Shown: positions 1-30,132 of the stretch, piece by piece
How the letters are laid out: each line of letters opens with the position of its first letter
Numbering within the stretch: position 1 is the stretch's first letter
NCBI RefSeq assembly: GCF_963678975.1
Contig: NC_089281.1
Coordinates: forward strand, 4,489,277-4,553,276
Length of the DNA: 64,000 bases
Source: Dysidea avara
Lineage: Eukaryota; Porifera; Demospongiae; Dictyoceratida; Dysideidae
Direction: 5' to 3'
Position numbers and translations under genes: made by a program
Notes under the pieces: generated by a model
The model's database searches: none
Told to the model about the DNA's origin: nothing
What the model saw: the letters and a program-made list of their open reading frames with translations, nothing else

Positions 1-1147
1 ATAAAAGGAAAGACAAGGCGCAGAGGGTACACACTTCATTAAAACCCCTAAAGGCACATGTCACTGGTGAGTTTGTTGTTGTGGTGTAAAATGGTGGCCG
101 TGTGTTTGACTTCCAGCCTTGTAACTGTGGTCAGACACACAGGCAGACTGGTAGGCAGGATGGTAGGTAGGTAGGCAGGCGGGTGGGCGGGCAGGCAGGC
201 AGACAAAAGATCAAGTTTCAGTAATTTTTTTAAATTTCTATATCCAGCTGCCTATAAGTTTTTTTCTTCTAAGTTGTTTTTAATAATACTTGTCTATTAT
301 GAAAGGTTACACTTTGTACATGATAACATGCACTACTCCAGGAAAGATCCAGTTATCCTAGAAACAGAACCTCTATGAACGTGTCTGCTTGTATCTTGTT
401 GTGAAATGTATCTTGTTGTGAAATGTATCTTGTTGTGAAATGCATTTTACAAGTTATAACAAGGCAAAAATTTTATTTTATATAGCTGCAACATAATTAG
501 AGAATTATAAAATAATTCATGGAAATACAAAATTACAATAAATTTAATTGGTAAATCCTATTAGCTATGACAAATAACCTTCTGCTCATCACAGGTAGGC
601 ACTAGTTTTCTATCATGGTGTTCCAGGTTGTGATAAATGGTTATCTTCTTGATTGCAACTCAAGATTCATCCATTAAACCAGTTAAAACGGCATGTACAC
701 TCATGCACTACAGCATTTGGGTGTGTTCTTGAGCCAAATGTAGCACTCAGCTTTTCCTTGTGTTATATTTGCCTCTTGACCTCACCCTCATTCATTTTTT
801 GCACTTGCTGCAGTGATTTAACTAGTCTGTATTGTTGTAGTGATATCTATAATACACTTTATGTTGTGGTTTGCAAATTGTTTCAGACTTCTGTGCTGTT
901 TGTAGATGAAGGCGTATGACTTACACTTTTAACCAAGTTTGCTGCTTGCAGTGTGGTGTGTATAGCTAGATGCTCTCTAAGTAATTAACGATTGTTGGGA
1001 CAATATTCCTGCATAGTTCTTATGTAATTTCAACTAGCCATATAATTGCACTGTAAATTAAGTAACAACTTGACATGTATACTTATGTGCTACTAGCATT
1101 ATTCTCATTGTGTTTCAGTTAGCCATTTGTGTCTAACTATATCTAAT

Positions 1148-1795
1148 GGGGAGAGAGAGTGTCGAACTGTGGTATACACTGTGAAAAATAAGCCCATAAA
1201 GTCCTATGGCATCATTCAAATGACTCAGTAATTTGTGTTGATTGGTGACTAATTATAAGCTCAGTGTGCACACTTGTGTACATGACTACCAAGTGAAAGA
1301 ACAGTGTACTACACCTTCACTCTAGTCTACACCTTCAAGTGAAAGAACAGTGTACTACACCTTCACTCTAGTCTACACCTTCAAGTGAAAGAACAGTGTA
1401 CTACACCTTCACTCTAGTCTACACCTTCAAGTGAAAGAACAGTGTACTCGAGAAAAGTATGGCACATCACACAGAACCAAGGAACTCACCATACAAAGAG
1501 GAAGACACAAGCAGCTAACCGGGAAAGCAAACAATGAGGTTTCATCATGTTCGAGCGAGGTTGAGATTTCATTCAATATTTCATCGTGGTCGCCATCCCC
1601 TGCATTGACAGTTCTAGATGGAATTTCAGCCATTGCGATTCCATGTGGACCATCCGTCAAAACATTTAAGGTGTTAAATCTGAGCAATCAATAGCAATCA
1701 GGTTTGCGAGAAGAAACGAAGGTATGCAGTTAACTTTACGGGCTTATTTTTTATAGCCTATAGTGCAGTTCAACACTCCCTCCCCACTTGCTATT
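1148..1795. mobile_element. MITE with ~55-bp terminal inverted repeats
   Basis: The left end (1148-1203) and the reverse complement of the right end (1733-1795) match: GGGGAGRGAGTGTYGAACTG, then a TAT-containing stretch, then AAAATAAGCCCRTAAAG. The interior carries a 46-bp tandem repeat and no credible transposase. A clean target-site duplication is not visible. Open frames inside it on both strands (1427-1694) resemble nothing I recognise. It ends 71 bp upstream of the AOX/XDH-like exon at 1867, so it sits in that gene's intron if the gene is real. Confidence 0.65.
1291..1450. repeat. 46-bp tandem repeat, about 3.5 copies
   Basis: The unit starting AAGTGAAAGAACAGTGTACT recurs at 1291, 1337, 1383 and 1429 with almost no divergence. 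The fourth copy is partial. It lies inside the MITE at 1148-1795. Confidence 0.9.
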
Positions 1796-1866
1796 GTGCA
1801 TATCTATATGCACAATTATATGTCAACATCCTTTACACAGCTAATTTCAAACTGTTTCCACTGTAG

Positions 1867-2101
1867 CATGTGGTGAACCTCCAATGTGTATGAGTAGTTC
1901 CACATTGTTTGCTGTGAAGAAAGCTATCGTAGCTGCCAAAGCAGAAATCAATAACAAAGATTTCACTCCTCTTGGTGAGTTAGTAGTTAATGTTATGGTG
2001 TTTTGTTGCAAGTATGAACTTCTGTTTTTTTAGCTGTGCCTGCTACAGTAGAAGATATCCAACAAAACTGTTTGGTAGATCCATCTCAATTTACTCTTTA
2101 A
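1867..2101 (+). CDS. C-terminal two exons of an aldehyde oxidase/xanthine dehydrogenase family copy (partial)
   Basis: Two exons are visible: 1867-1974 and 2034-2101 (stop TAA 2099-2101), joined by a short GT-AG intron. They encode the end of the molybdenum-binding domain. The first begins ACGEPPMC, containing the GEPP motif whose Glu is the catalytic base in the family (E1261 of bovine XDH). The last reads ATVEDIQQNCLVDPSQFTL. Both match the last two exons of the complete minus-strand gene at 17184-30035, with the same intron position and phase, so this is a paralogue in the opposite orientation. The preceding exon should end in phase 1. Positions 3-77 are open in the right frame (QRVHTSLKPLKAHVT), end at a good donor (gtgagt) in phase 1 and could be a diverged version of it, but the similarity is weak. 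The gene may run in from the left edge, or this may be a 3' fragment; I cannot tell. Confidence 0.75.
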
Positions 2102-4315
2102 ACAATTGTGTAGTAATGAAATTAATAATTATTGTGTCACATTACTTGTGTGAATGTTTGTGACTTACGTCAGTAAGTGCAATGATGTATTTTAAACTAC
2201 CATTGCTTATAATAACTGTGTCAAATACTGTAGTTATGTAGTAGCTGTGGCTCATGAGGTGGCATGCAGTAACCAGGAGGAGCATGTGGGCACCGTTTTG
2301 GGAGAGTTCAAGGTAGTTAACATGATAACATCACTGGTAAGCTAGCTACTAAACTGCAGATCCTGCGTGACCACATCAGTAGTAGGTCAGTATAGGTTTC
2401 TAATGTGATATCTTCAAAATAATTTGCTAAATGCTTTTTACATGTTGGACTAACTCTCACTTGAATACAGTTGCAGTCTGTTGCCTTCTTGGGGTGGAGA
2501 TCCATTGAAATATCTGCAACTCAGTCATGATATTACAAGCTGTAATTCCCAGAAACTATGATCATTTAATATCACAACACTGCTACTAGCTACTGCAGTT
2601 CAACCTTCTTCTGTGAGCAAAGCTTCACCAAAAGTATTGGTAGCGGCAAAGCATGATTGTCAATCATTTCTCTCAAATTGCTTCCAGATTCAAACTTGTC
2701 ACAGAAATTGGCTACTAATGGGGGTCTGGTAATGTATTCATTGCAGTGGCATAGCCAGACTTTTATTTGGTGATGGAGCAGAGGTGTAGCCAGAACCCAA
2801 GCTGCCTGGGTCTAGGCATCAATAATTTAAAAATCAAGATCAAGATACTCTAAATTTGCCATTGTGAGCAGGCTGTTACCTTTATATTTTGCTCTTGGCT
2901 ACTATGACATGTATGCTAGACCCCCCTCCATTTGTAAGAAATCGCTTCAAAGCTACATTAGGTTAGGGCTAGTTGTAAATTTTTTTTTTTTACAATTAGC
3001 CACATGTATAAATATATACTGATACTGTTCATGGTTCCTTTCAGATAGTTAAAATGTACATGTTCTTATAACATCTGTCAATTATTGTGGATTCTTCCAA
3101 GTATTAGTATCAGTACAGTATTATTATTATCAATTCATAGTTAAAATGACAGAGGTGTACAAAAGGACAAACATGCAAACTTACACCCCACAAATAAGCT
3201 TACATACAAGTGAACAAATGAACAACTTAACTAAAATGCTTGGTCTCTGTGCATAGCTATATATTTAGCCACTTTGTTTTGCATGTGGAATAACATTCAG
3301 TTGCCTGAAATATTTGCTCTCTTAGAGTACATCTGTATTATAAGACTAGAGTCGTAGGAAAACATTTGAGAGAATCAAATAATAAAAGGGGTTTATCATT
3401 GTACAACATAACAAATTCAATTGCACATCAAGCAACTACAAACAAACAGATATTATGGAAGTTATAGCAACAAAACCAAAATCAAGAATGTAACAGAATG
3501 AAATGTTTGAGTTTTGTGCAAATCTTTAGCTCCTTGGAGGTTATCAGTCATGCAGCTACATATCATTCCCACCATTTGTGTATATCAAACTGCAACTGTT
3601 AAGATCAAATTACTTAATTGGCTATTAATAAGCAGTCACAAACTGTGTAAATTGTATTTAGTATTCTCTATTCTTGGATTTTCCTCATACTTTTAGGTCA
3701 GTGCTCACTGACACATTAAAATTAGCTTATGTTATGCCAAAGAATATACTGGGCTGGGTATTCTAATAAACTAGTTAGTTTGAAATAGCTGTATTTATTA
3801 TCCAGCTGATTATGCCGAGGGGATTAGATTTGTTACAATTCACAATAAACTACTATGTTAGGTATTAAGATACGTAGCTGATTACTGTTCTTAACTTGTG
3901 GTGGGAGGTCATTTTATTGTCTTATTGTTCTAGGGAACTAGCTAACTGTTCATGTAACCATCCATGCAAAGTGGTAGCTAGGATTGATGTACTGTAATAG
4001 TGGAATATTGTTCTTATCCATTGATAAGCTCTTCTTTGAATTTTTTTCTATAGTGGTCCAGTAGCCAATATAATCATTATAATAGGGATTTTACACAGAA
4101 CTAGCAAATTCAAGCATGAAATACAGGAGGAGAATCCAACAATAAAAGACAGAAGGTACTACCACACAGTGACTGCTTGATTACTTTGATAGCTGATTGC
4201 ACTATTAGAGTAACTCAATCTTCAAGACAAGCAGCATGTCTATATGCCTCACAGTCAGTCTTGATATACATTTGCGGAGCTAAACAACAAGCACAAAAGT
4301 TAGGTCATTCCATTG
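2102..4315. other. Non-coding stretch, no gene seen
   Basis: AT-rich sequence. The open frames are short and random-looking, without splice-flanked conserved segments. No RNA gene was recognised. Confidence 0.6.
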
Positions 4316-4925
4316 CTGATTCCAAGTAAAAGGAAAATTAGGAAGTTTAGGGATCATAGAAATAAAAAGCACGAGGTTGCCTACACCTCATAGTGGACAG
4401 TTAACCCTTGATTCAGTCATTGGTGTAGACAGAATTAGGGATTACATGTCCACTAGTATATCTTCAGGTGTAGGCAACCTCCCTGTTTCACTACTTTTTA
4501 TTTCAAATCAAACTAGTTGCTTGCATTATTATGACTTATTGAGCTGAAGCAATGTTGAACCAATCAAGCCCATAGCCTTAGCCGTTATTGAGTTACACTT
4601 GTCTGAAGGCAGGCAGTCAGTCAGTCAGTCAGTCAGTCAGTCAGTCAGTCAGTCAGTCAGTCAGTCAGTCAGTCAGTCAGTCAGTCAGTCAGTCAGTCAG
4701 TCAGTCAGTCAGTCAGTCAGTAGACAATTCCACTACATAACTTTTTAAAAAGATTTTGTAGCAACCTACTGGAAGCATTTCAGGTCATATTGAAGGTATT
4801 TTGGGGTGTTGGTTTATACTGCCGAGGTGCCATGAAGGTAGCTGTTGGTTTTACGGTGATATTTTGGTCAGAAAAGCCTGGTCTTCATTATCCCTAATAG
4901 TACTATCAATATAAATTCACTGGAA
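4316..4925. mobile_element. Copy of a composite dispersed repeat, containing a CAGT expansion
   Basis: The left part (4316-4510) is a foldback: GCCTACACC and TCCACTAGTATATCTTC arms surround ATTAGGGATTA. It matches 31070-31340. The right part (4550-4925) holds CATAGCCTTAGCCGTTATTGAG, CTGAAGGCAGGCAG and an end CCCTAATAGTACTATCA, matching 31860-32130. In the other orientation the same family appears at 23970-24340, 39100-39990, 54970-55700 and 63497-64000. No protein-coding capacity is visible. Its class is unknown. Confidence 0.6.
4614..4720. repeat. (CAGT)n microsatellite, about 27 units
   Basis: Perfect tetranucleotide repeat. It sits exactly where other copies of the dispersed family have only a few GACT/CAGT units beside the CTGAAGGC motif, so it is an expansion inside the element. 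Confidence 0.95.
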
Positions 4926-6235
4926 AAGAGTAACTGTAGCTACAAGCACGTTACATCAGTCAGTAGTAGTGACATCACTACACCTAGTACCTTGCTGAGT
5001 ACAAAGTGTATCAATATTTCCTGACTGCTGCAAGTATTAGAGTAAGTGACTGCTCTATTAGAGTATCTCAATCTTATTACTGCAAAGCATGAAGAATCAC
5101 ATTCTTGATATGAAATGTATTAAATTTTGAAAATTATCCCATTATGCTGGCTGTTAGCCTATTACCATAAACAGGAAAAGTTTCACAGTTAAGGTTTACC
5201 AAGATGATTCATGGTAAAACTTTTGCAATAATAACACATAGAAAATAATTCAATTTAGCAAGGAACTTCACAGTTTGCTTTAGAAACATGAAAACATGAG
5301 CTTTACTCAACAAAACGTTTGATCCTGTTTACAGTATGCTCAAAAGTATGATAACTGGTGCAACCCTACCAACTGCAGTATATCAAAGGCTTAGGTCCTC
5401 AGTATATTTTCCGTTTTCACTATTCATTGTACATCTTTGTCTTTTGCAGGGATATTCAAACCGCGAAGTAAGATATGCTGCAATCTTTCTGATGATTTTG
5501 ACTTATATAGTTCCTGAGAGAATGCTAAGCCTGTTAATACAGGAAGTGATAATCTTTTTGTATATTTTATTTATTATTCTGGCCTTAATGGGAATCTCGA
5601 AACTAAAACTGTGGATGCAGAAAATCAGTTAAACTTGACATTCTGGGACCTCAGACCCGGTAGCTATGCACGCAGTGCATGAATTGATCCCAGTATGATG
5701 CAATCTAGCTAGCTATATAGTTATAGGCATGCCCCATTATACAAAGGGAGGGCAGTGCTTGATTTGATCCAGCACTCCACTTGTGCAAGTATCGTGTAGA
5801 TTGGTCACTACGCAAAGTACTGTACTGTAGTGATTTAACTATAGAGCTGTATGGCACTGAAAGTAGCTAACTAATGGGAATTAATAGAATAGGATAAGGA
5901 TTGCATTTTATGCAAATCGAGTACTCACATGATCATCAGATACACACCTTGTGTTAGCTAAGCTATGCAGGTGGCTATTGCTATGGCTACAATGATGGTA
6001 CCATAGTGCACTGCACATGTTTGGTGAGAATAGTGTAGCTAGAGAAAATCAGTCGAGATTGTATATGATTTCATAACTGTAGGCTATGTTGAGGGGCATT
6101 GGTGGGAGGGAATTGAGGTGACAACTGAAATCAAGATACTTTGGAAACGGACCTTCCGGCACAGTGAAGATGAACAGTGGAAGATCATATTTTCATCAAA
6201 TTATAAGATAGCTATATAAGTGATGTAGCCACATC
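4926..6235. other. Non-coding stretch
   Basis: A 98-codon open frame at 5336-5632 is hydrophobic but has no recognisable family, splice context or neighbour. The short motif TGACTGCTCTATTAGAGTA occurs near 5048. Nothing else was identified. Confidence 0.5.
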
Positions 6236-6486
6236 TTATGAGTCTTACTATTTTACATAGGGTCATGATCAATTGATCACGCATTTTGTGGTCTAGCAAA
6301 CCTTTTATGAATACTAGAGCTAAAGTCACTGTGACCACTAACACCATGCAGTTAGTACTGTAGCTGTACTTTAAGATGATAGTGGTGACTTAAACCCAAG
6401 TATTCATAAAGGTTTACTATGCATACCAGACAGCCAACTGCATGATCAATCAATCATGACCCTATAAAATAGTAGGACTCATGATA
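6236..6486. mobile_element. Foldback MITE
   Basis: The arms begin ATGAGTCTTACTATTTTACA on the left and the complementary TGACCCTATAAAATAGTAGG on the right. They continue through TGATCAATTGATCA and the tail CCTTTTATGAATACT. It is ~250 bp and non-coding. Confidence 0.65.
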
Positions 6487-6943
6487 ATAATGGAGAGTAA
6501 AAGGTTGTTGCTCTTACTAGTGACTGATAGATACAACATGTGATTCAAAACCATGTCAAACTCTATCTACTGTTGGAAGATCATAATGTGTCATTCATCA
6601 TTTGTTCAAATTTTTAAAAAAATTCTTAGTAGTATGTACTTGCTGTTTCTCACTTTCGCGATATTTGGTTTTGGATATAACAACACATAATTATTTATAT
6701 TCAGTAGCTATAAAAATATCTGACACTTCACGTACTGATCTTAATGACTATCAGCACAGAACTTAAACTAATTCTATGTGACCAGGGGGTCATGGTGCCA
6801 CATCTGTTTTGTTATTTCCCAATCTAGATTAATGTGAGGTTTATAGCAAAAACAGAAAGTATATTGGTACTGATCAAGTTCAACACCATGCAGTGAAAAG
6901 GAGAACAGTGCAGAGATGGTAGATGGGAGGCTCAGGTATCTTA

Positions 6944-7193
6944 CAGTGGAACCTCAGTTATCCAGACCCCACTTATTAGGATTCTCGGTTAACCGAACTA
7001 CGGAAATGACTGCTCTATTAGGTAGTGGCTGTTCTATTATGTCAACTATGATTCAGATTAGGGTAGTTGAAAATACTGATCTTTTTTCTTTACGCTATTT
7101 TAAAGTAATTTATATCTATGTTTATACACAGTTTCAGAGATACAGACTATTCAGACTTATGGACCACCCCTGGTCCCAAGAGGTTCCTCTGCT
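6944..7193. mobile_element. pogo/Tigger-like MITE
   Basis: The left end CAGTGGAACCTCAGTTATCC and a degenerate right end GAGGTTCC...CTG form the terminal inverted repeats typical of pogo-type elements, with TA flanking the left side. The interior includes GGTTAACCGAAC and TGACTGCTCTATTAG, as in the copy at 21133-21366. Confidence 0.6.
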
Positions 7194-8210
7194 GAGCTAC
7201 TCTAATAGCTGGAGCACTCACATATTCTAATAAAGCAGTCGGGTGCTGTGTAGCTATAATCATTGTATATTTGTCAAAAGCAACATAAAAACTTCCTAGG
7301 GGGCACACCCACTAGCTACCAAGGTACTTTAACAAAACAACGCATTTGTGTCCTTGAGTGTAACCCCAACTTTCAGTGCTTCAACTGCCTGTACAGTGAA
7401 GATGCATCATAGTGATCATATCTCATGTATGGACCTGATGTGGTTATTACAAGGATTTTTTGATGGTCAATAGATGGCATGAACTCTTTGACCAGTGATT
7501 ACTACATAAATCAACATAATATAAAATCTTTGGCCATATATGTATGTAAATAGAGAAAGTAATGTATGTAAGTAATATAATGTATATACTTTATGCTGCC
7601 GGTACAAGATACTGGAAGTGCTTTCACCATTAAGTTTTAATTAAACAAAGTAGCGAATCTGTGCCTCATAAGGTTGGCTTGCAAAGACTGTCTAGTCATT
7701 TTCTTGTAACACCATCAGGACATAAAGAACCTGATGACATGTCCTCCCAATGTGATGTTGTACAACAACAATACAGATTTGAAGCCACACTTGTACAGCA
7801 CCTGCATGCAGCAGTAACTCAGTACTAGCAATTAGCAACAAGAATCAAGTGGAAGAACATGAAATAAACAGATAATGTGAGCACAACAGATAGTATATCT
7901 GCAGCAGTGGAAGAGATGAATTTGAAGACTGTTATAAGACCCACCAATCTGTAGAACAGAAGAAACAATTCAGAAATGATCATTATACAAAATGTATTTT
8001 AAAAATTGCACTGCTTTGAATGAAGTCTATACAGTTGCATGGTACAGAGCTACTTTGAAAAGTCCCATCATGATGATACCATAACCTTAAGCAGAAAATA
8101 TTACACTTCTAGTGCTACAGACAAAATACAACCGCCTATAAGGGCTTTAGTGCCGATAACTGATGTCATCATTATCATAACATTTGATACAGGTTGTATG
8201 TACACAATTA
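7194..8210. other. Non-coding stretch
   Basis: No exon, RNA gene or clear transposon end was recognised here. Confidence 0.5.
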
Positions 8211-8545
8211 TTTTCACTGACAATTATAATTTTTTTCAAATCCCAGCGAAAATGTCAGGCAACCTAAAGATTACCTGACATTGATATGCTACTGTTTTAC
8301 ACAATTCATCATAATAGGGAAATCCTTACAATACATCGACAGAATAGAGTGACTCAACCTAAAATAATAATACAATCATTGTTGTCAAATTGTGTTTGCT
8401 ATTATTGACAATGCTTCACTATAAAAAAAACTCTACAACTTTCTTCTATTTTGATCTAATGTTTTGTCAGGCAGGTTCCATTATGGTCGGCCATGCATGA
8501 GATTTGCCTGACAAATGGCCTATGTCAGGCAGTAATAATTGGCTC
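8211..8545. repeat. Dispersed repeat, paired with 57481-57800
   Basis: The two copies are about 90% identical by eye over ~330 bp. TGTCAGGCA/TGCCTGACA motifs recur in inverted orientation at both ends, suggesting a non-autonomous foldback element. Confidence 0.7.
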
Positions 8546-8639
8546 TGCTCCGATATAGCTATTAGGAAGCAATAGCTAGTGGGATAGCACATAGCACTAA
8601 TAGATAATTAGGAAGGGCGGCGCCAGCCAAATTCAAGAA

Positions 8640-8822
8640 ATTGTATGAAATCAGAATTTAAGAAATTGTATTGCATGTTGTAACTTCGTTTTGTGTATGT
8701 ATGTATGTACTGTAAGTTACTCATATTGTATTTGTGTTCTCAGGGCATAGCTGAAAAACAGCCTTTTTGGCTGATGCTATTTTCCCTGATTAAATAAAAT
8801 TTTTTAAAAAAAGAAAAAAAAG
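8640..8822 (+). mobile_element. 3' tail of a non-LTR retrotransposon (LINE-like)
   Basis: The stretch has a short stem-loop (GAAAAACAGCC TTTTT GGCTG), then TGCTATTTTCCCTGATTAAATAAA, then an A-rich run ending near 8822. This is the usual layout of a 5'-truncated LINE/SINE 3' end. It abuts the first visible PARP exon and may have replaced or interrupted upstream exons. Identification is by structure only. Confidence 0.45.
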
Positions 8823-15499
<6,677 letters not shown>

Positions 15500-17183
15500 T
15501 GACTGAATTTATTTTTTTTAATTTTGTAATTTTATAAATGCTGTTTGCTAATGCTTTGATAATTAAAACTAGTGTTTGTGCAGAGACGTCCTGTTTGCAG
15601 GGGGTGCTGATGCTGTGTTGTGTTTGTGTGTGTGAAATATAATTGTACTAGCATAAGTAAGAATCAGTCTATCTGATTTGTTATTCTGTGCTAACCATTG
15701 ATCCAATCTGGATTAGCTGTATTGTTGGTTTCTGTTAGTGCGAATCCAAAGTATATATTATGCTCATAGTATAACAGTCCCACGTAGCCTGATCACTTTC
15801 ATTTTTGTGCGTGTGTGTGTGGGCCCATGTATAGTTACACACAGAAGAAAAGAAATTAAACTATTCAATTAAGACCTAACAATATGATGTTATGATAAAT
15901 CAACTACTGGGATTAAAAATGCTAATTTTTATTAATTTTCCATACAGTCACAGTTTGTTCAATGATTGACTTTTGTGTAGAGGAAACGTTGCAAGATTCT
16001 GCCAATTAATTTTGTGTTAGCATAATACTCAAGTTGAGCCTATTGTAACAAAAATCAATGAAAAATTATTAAGCTATGCAATCCACACAACCTCAGGTGC
16101 TGGGCAACTTCACTGGACCAAGCACCATCAAATAGGCACAAATACATATTACAATATTGCAGCTCATGATCAACTTTATATCTCATTGCTGCACATTAGG
16201 TGGCCAATTTCTTTATAGTTAATGGTAATGCTATAGCATACAGACTACGTAGGTGAATATTTCAATTGATAATCTGGAGTATGGATTAATACTCTCTAAT
16301 AGAGCAGTCAGATCTGGATTATTAACCCTCTGGTTTCTCAAATATTACAAATTCCTTTAAACATACAATTACACTCCCTGTTTTAAATCTCATAACTCTT
16401 TTATACTTGCAGTTATCATCACAAACGTTTAGCAGTACATTAATGGTATTAATAGGGTCATGAATAATCCAATTAGATTTATTTGCAAATCAATGTGTAT
16501 GATTTTATTACAATAGATACACTCTGTTTATTTTCAACTTTACTTGATTGCTACACCATTTAGGCATGATGGTTTTACAACAAACATACTGTTGGGACAT
16601 AGATGCACATGTAAGAATCATAGATGAATGTGGGTTGTTCTAATAGATCTAGATCCTTGTAAACATTTTTTTTATTTCTTAAGTGTGCACATACTTAGAG
16701 ATATTCATTCATCTCAAAGTTATGGAAATCGGAAACCACGGGTTAATACTCTCTAATAGAGCAGTCAGGATTATTGTACCAGTGTGTAAAATACTCTAAT
16801 AAACATGTATAAATTGCATATTGTTGAAGACACCATAATAAATTTGATATGTTTGACTTGTGCTCTAAGATGCGGCACACATACCAGTAATCCTAATATT
16901 GCAAGCAACTATGGTTTGCTCTGACCCAGCCCATTCATGGGACAGAGTTTGAACAATACACATGTCTTCTGAATACACATTGTGCCCAATCATACTGAGA
17001 TGATGTGATTGTGGAAGTTCAACATGTAGCTAGCTACTCTATAGAGCTGTGTGCTTTTGGCATAATATTTTGTCAAAATAATTTGTTAGACTGTATTTGC
17101 CTCAACTTCTATCTTGTTCATATAACTCTAAAAACATACACAAAATCAAAAACATTTTCAGATTGAATTTCTCATAAAAAGGT
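15500..17183. other. Convergent intergenic region
   Basis: Lies between the 3' ends of the PARP-like gene (+) and the AOX/XDH gene (-). It contains presumptive 3' UTRs and two copies of the motif CTCTAATAGAGCAGTCA (about 16290 and 16747). No further gene was seen. Confidence 0.6.
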
Positions 17184-30035
<12,852 letters not shown>

Positions 30036-30132
30036 TTCTAAATATTGAGGAGGCGAATTTGGACCCCCGAGTTAAGCGCCTGTGAGCCTGTTGGCAAATA
30101 ATATATAATTATAGGCGCTTCATACAAACGAA
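30036..30132. promoter_or_regulatory. Divergent (bidirectional) promoter between the AOX/XDH and TMEM87-like genes
   Basis: Only 97 bp separate the two start codons, so both 5' UTRs and core promoters must lie here unless 5' UTRs overlap. A TATA-like AATAATATATAATTATAG lies at about 30097-30114. AAGCGCC and GGCGCTT occur as an inverted pair on either side of it. Transcription starts are unknown. Confidence 0.6.

Noticed and set aside
1427-1694. Overlapping open frames on both strands
   Set aside because: They lie within a MITE and its 46-bp tandem repeat, with no recognisable protein.
5336-5632. 98-codon hydrophobic open frame
   Set aside because: No family resemblance, start context or splice support; AT-rich sequence gives such frames by chance.
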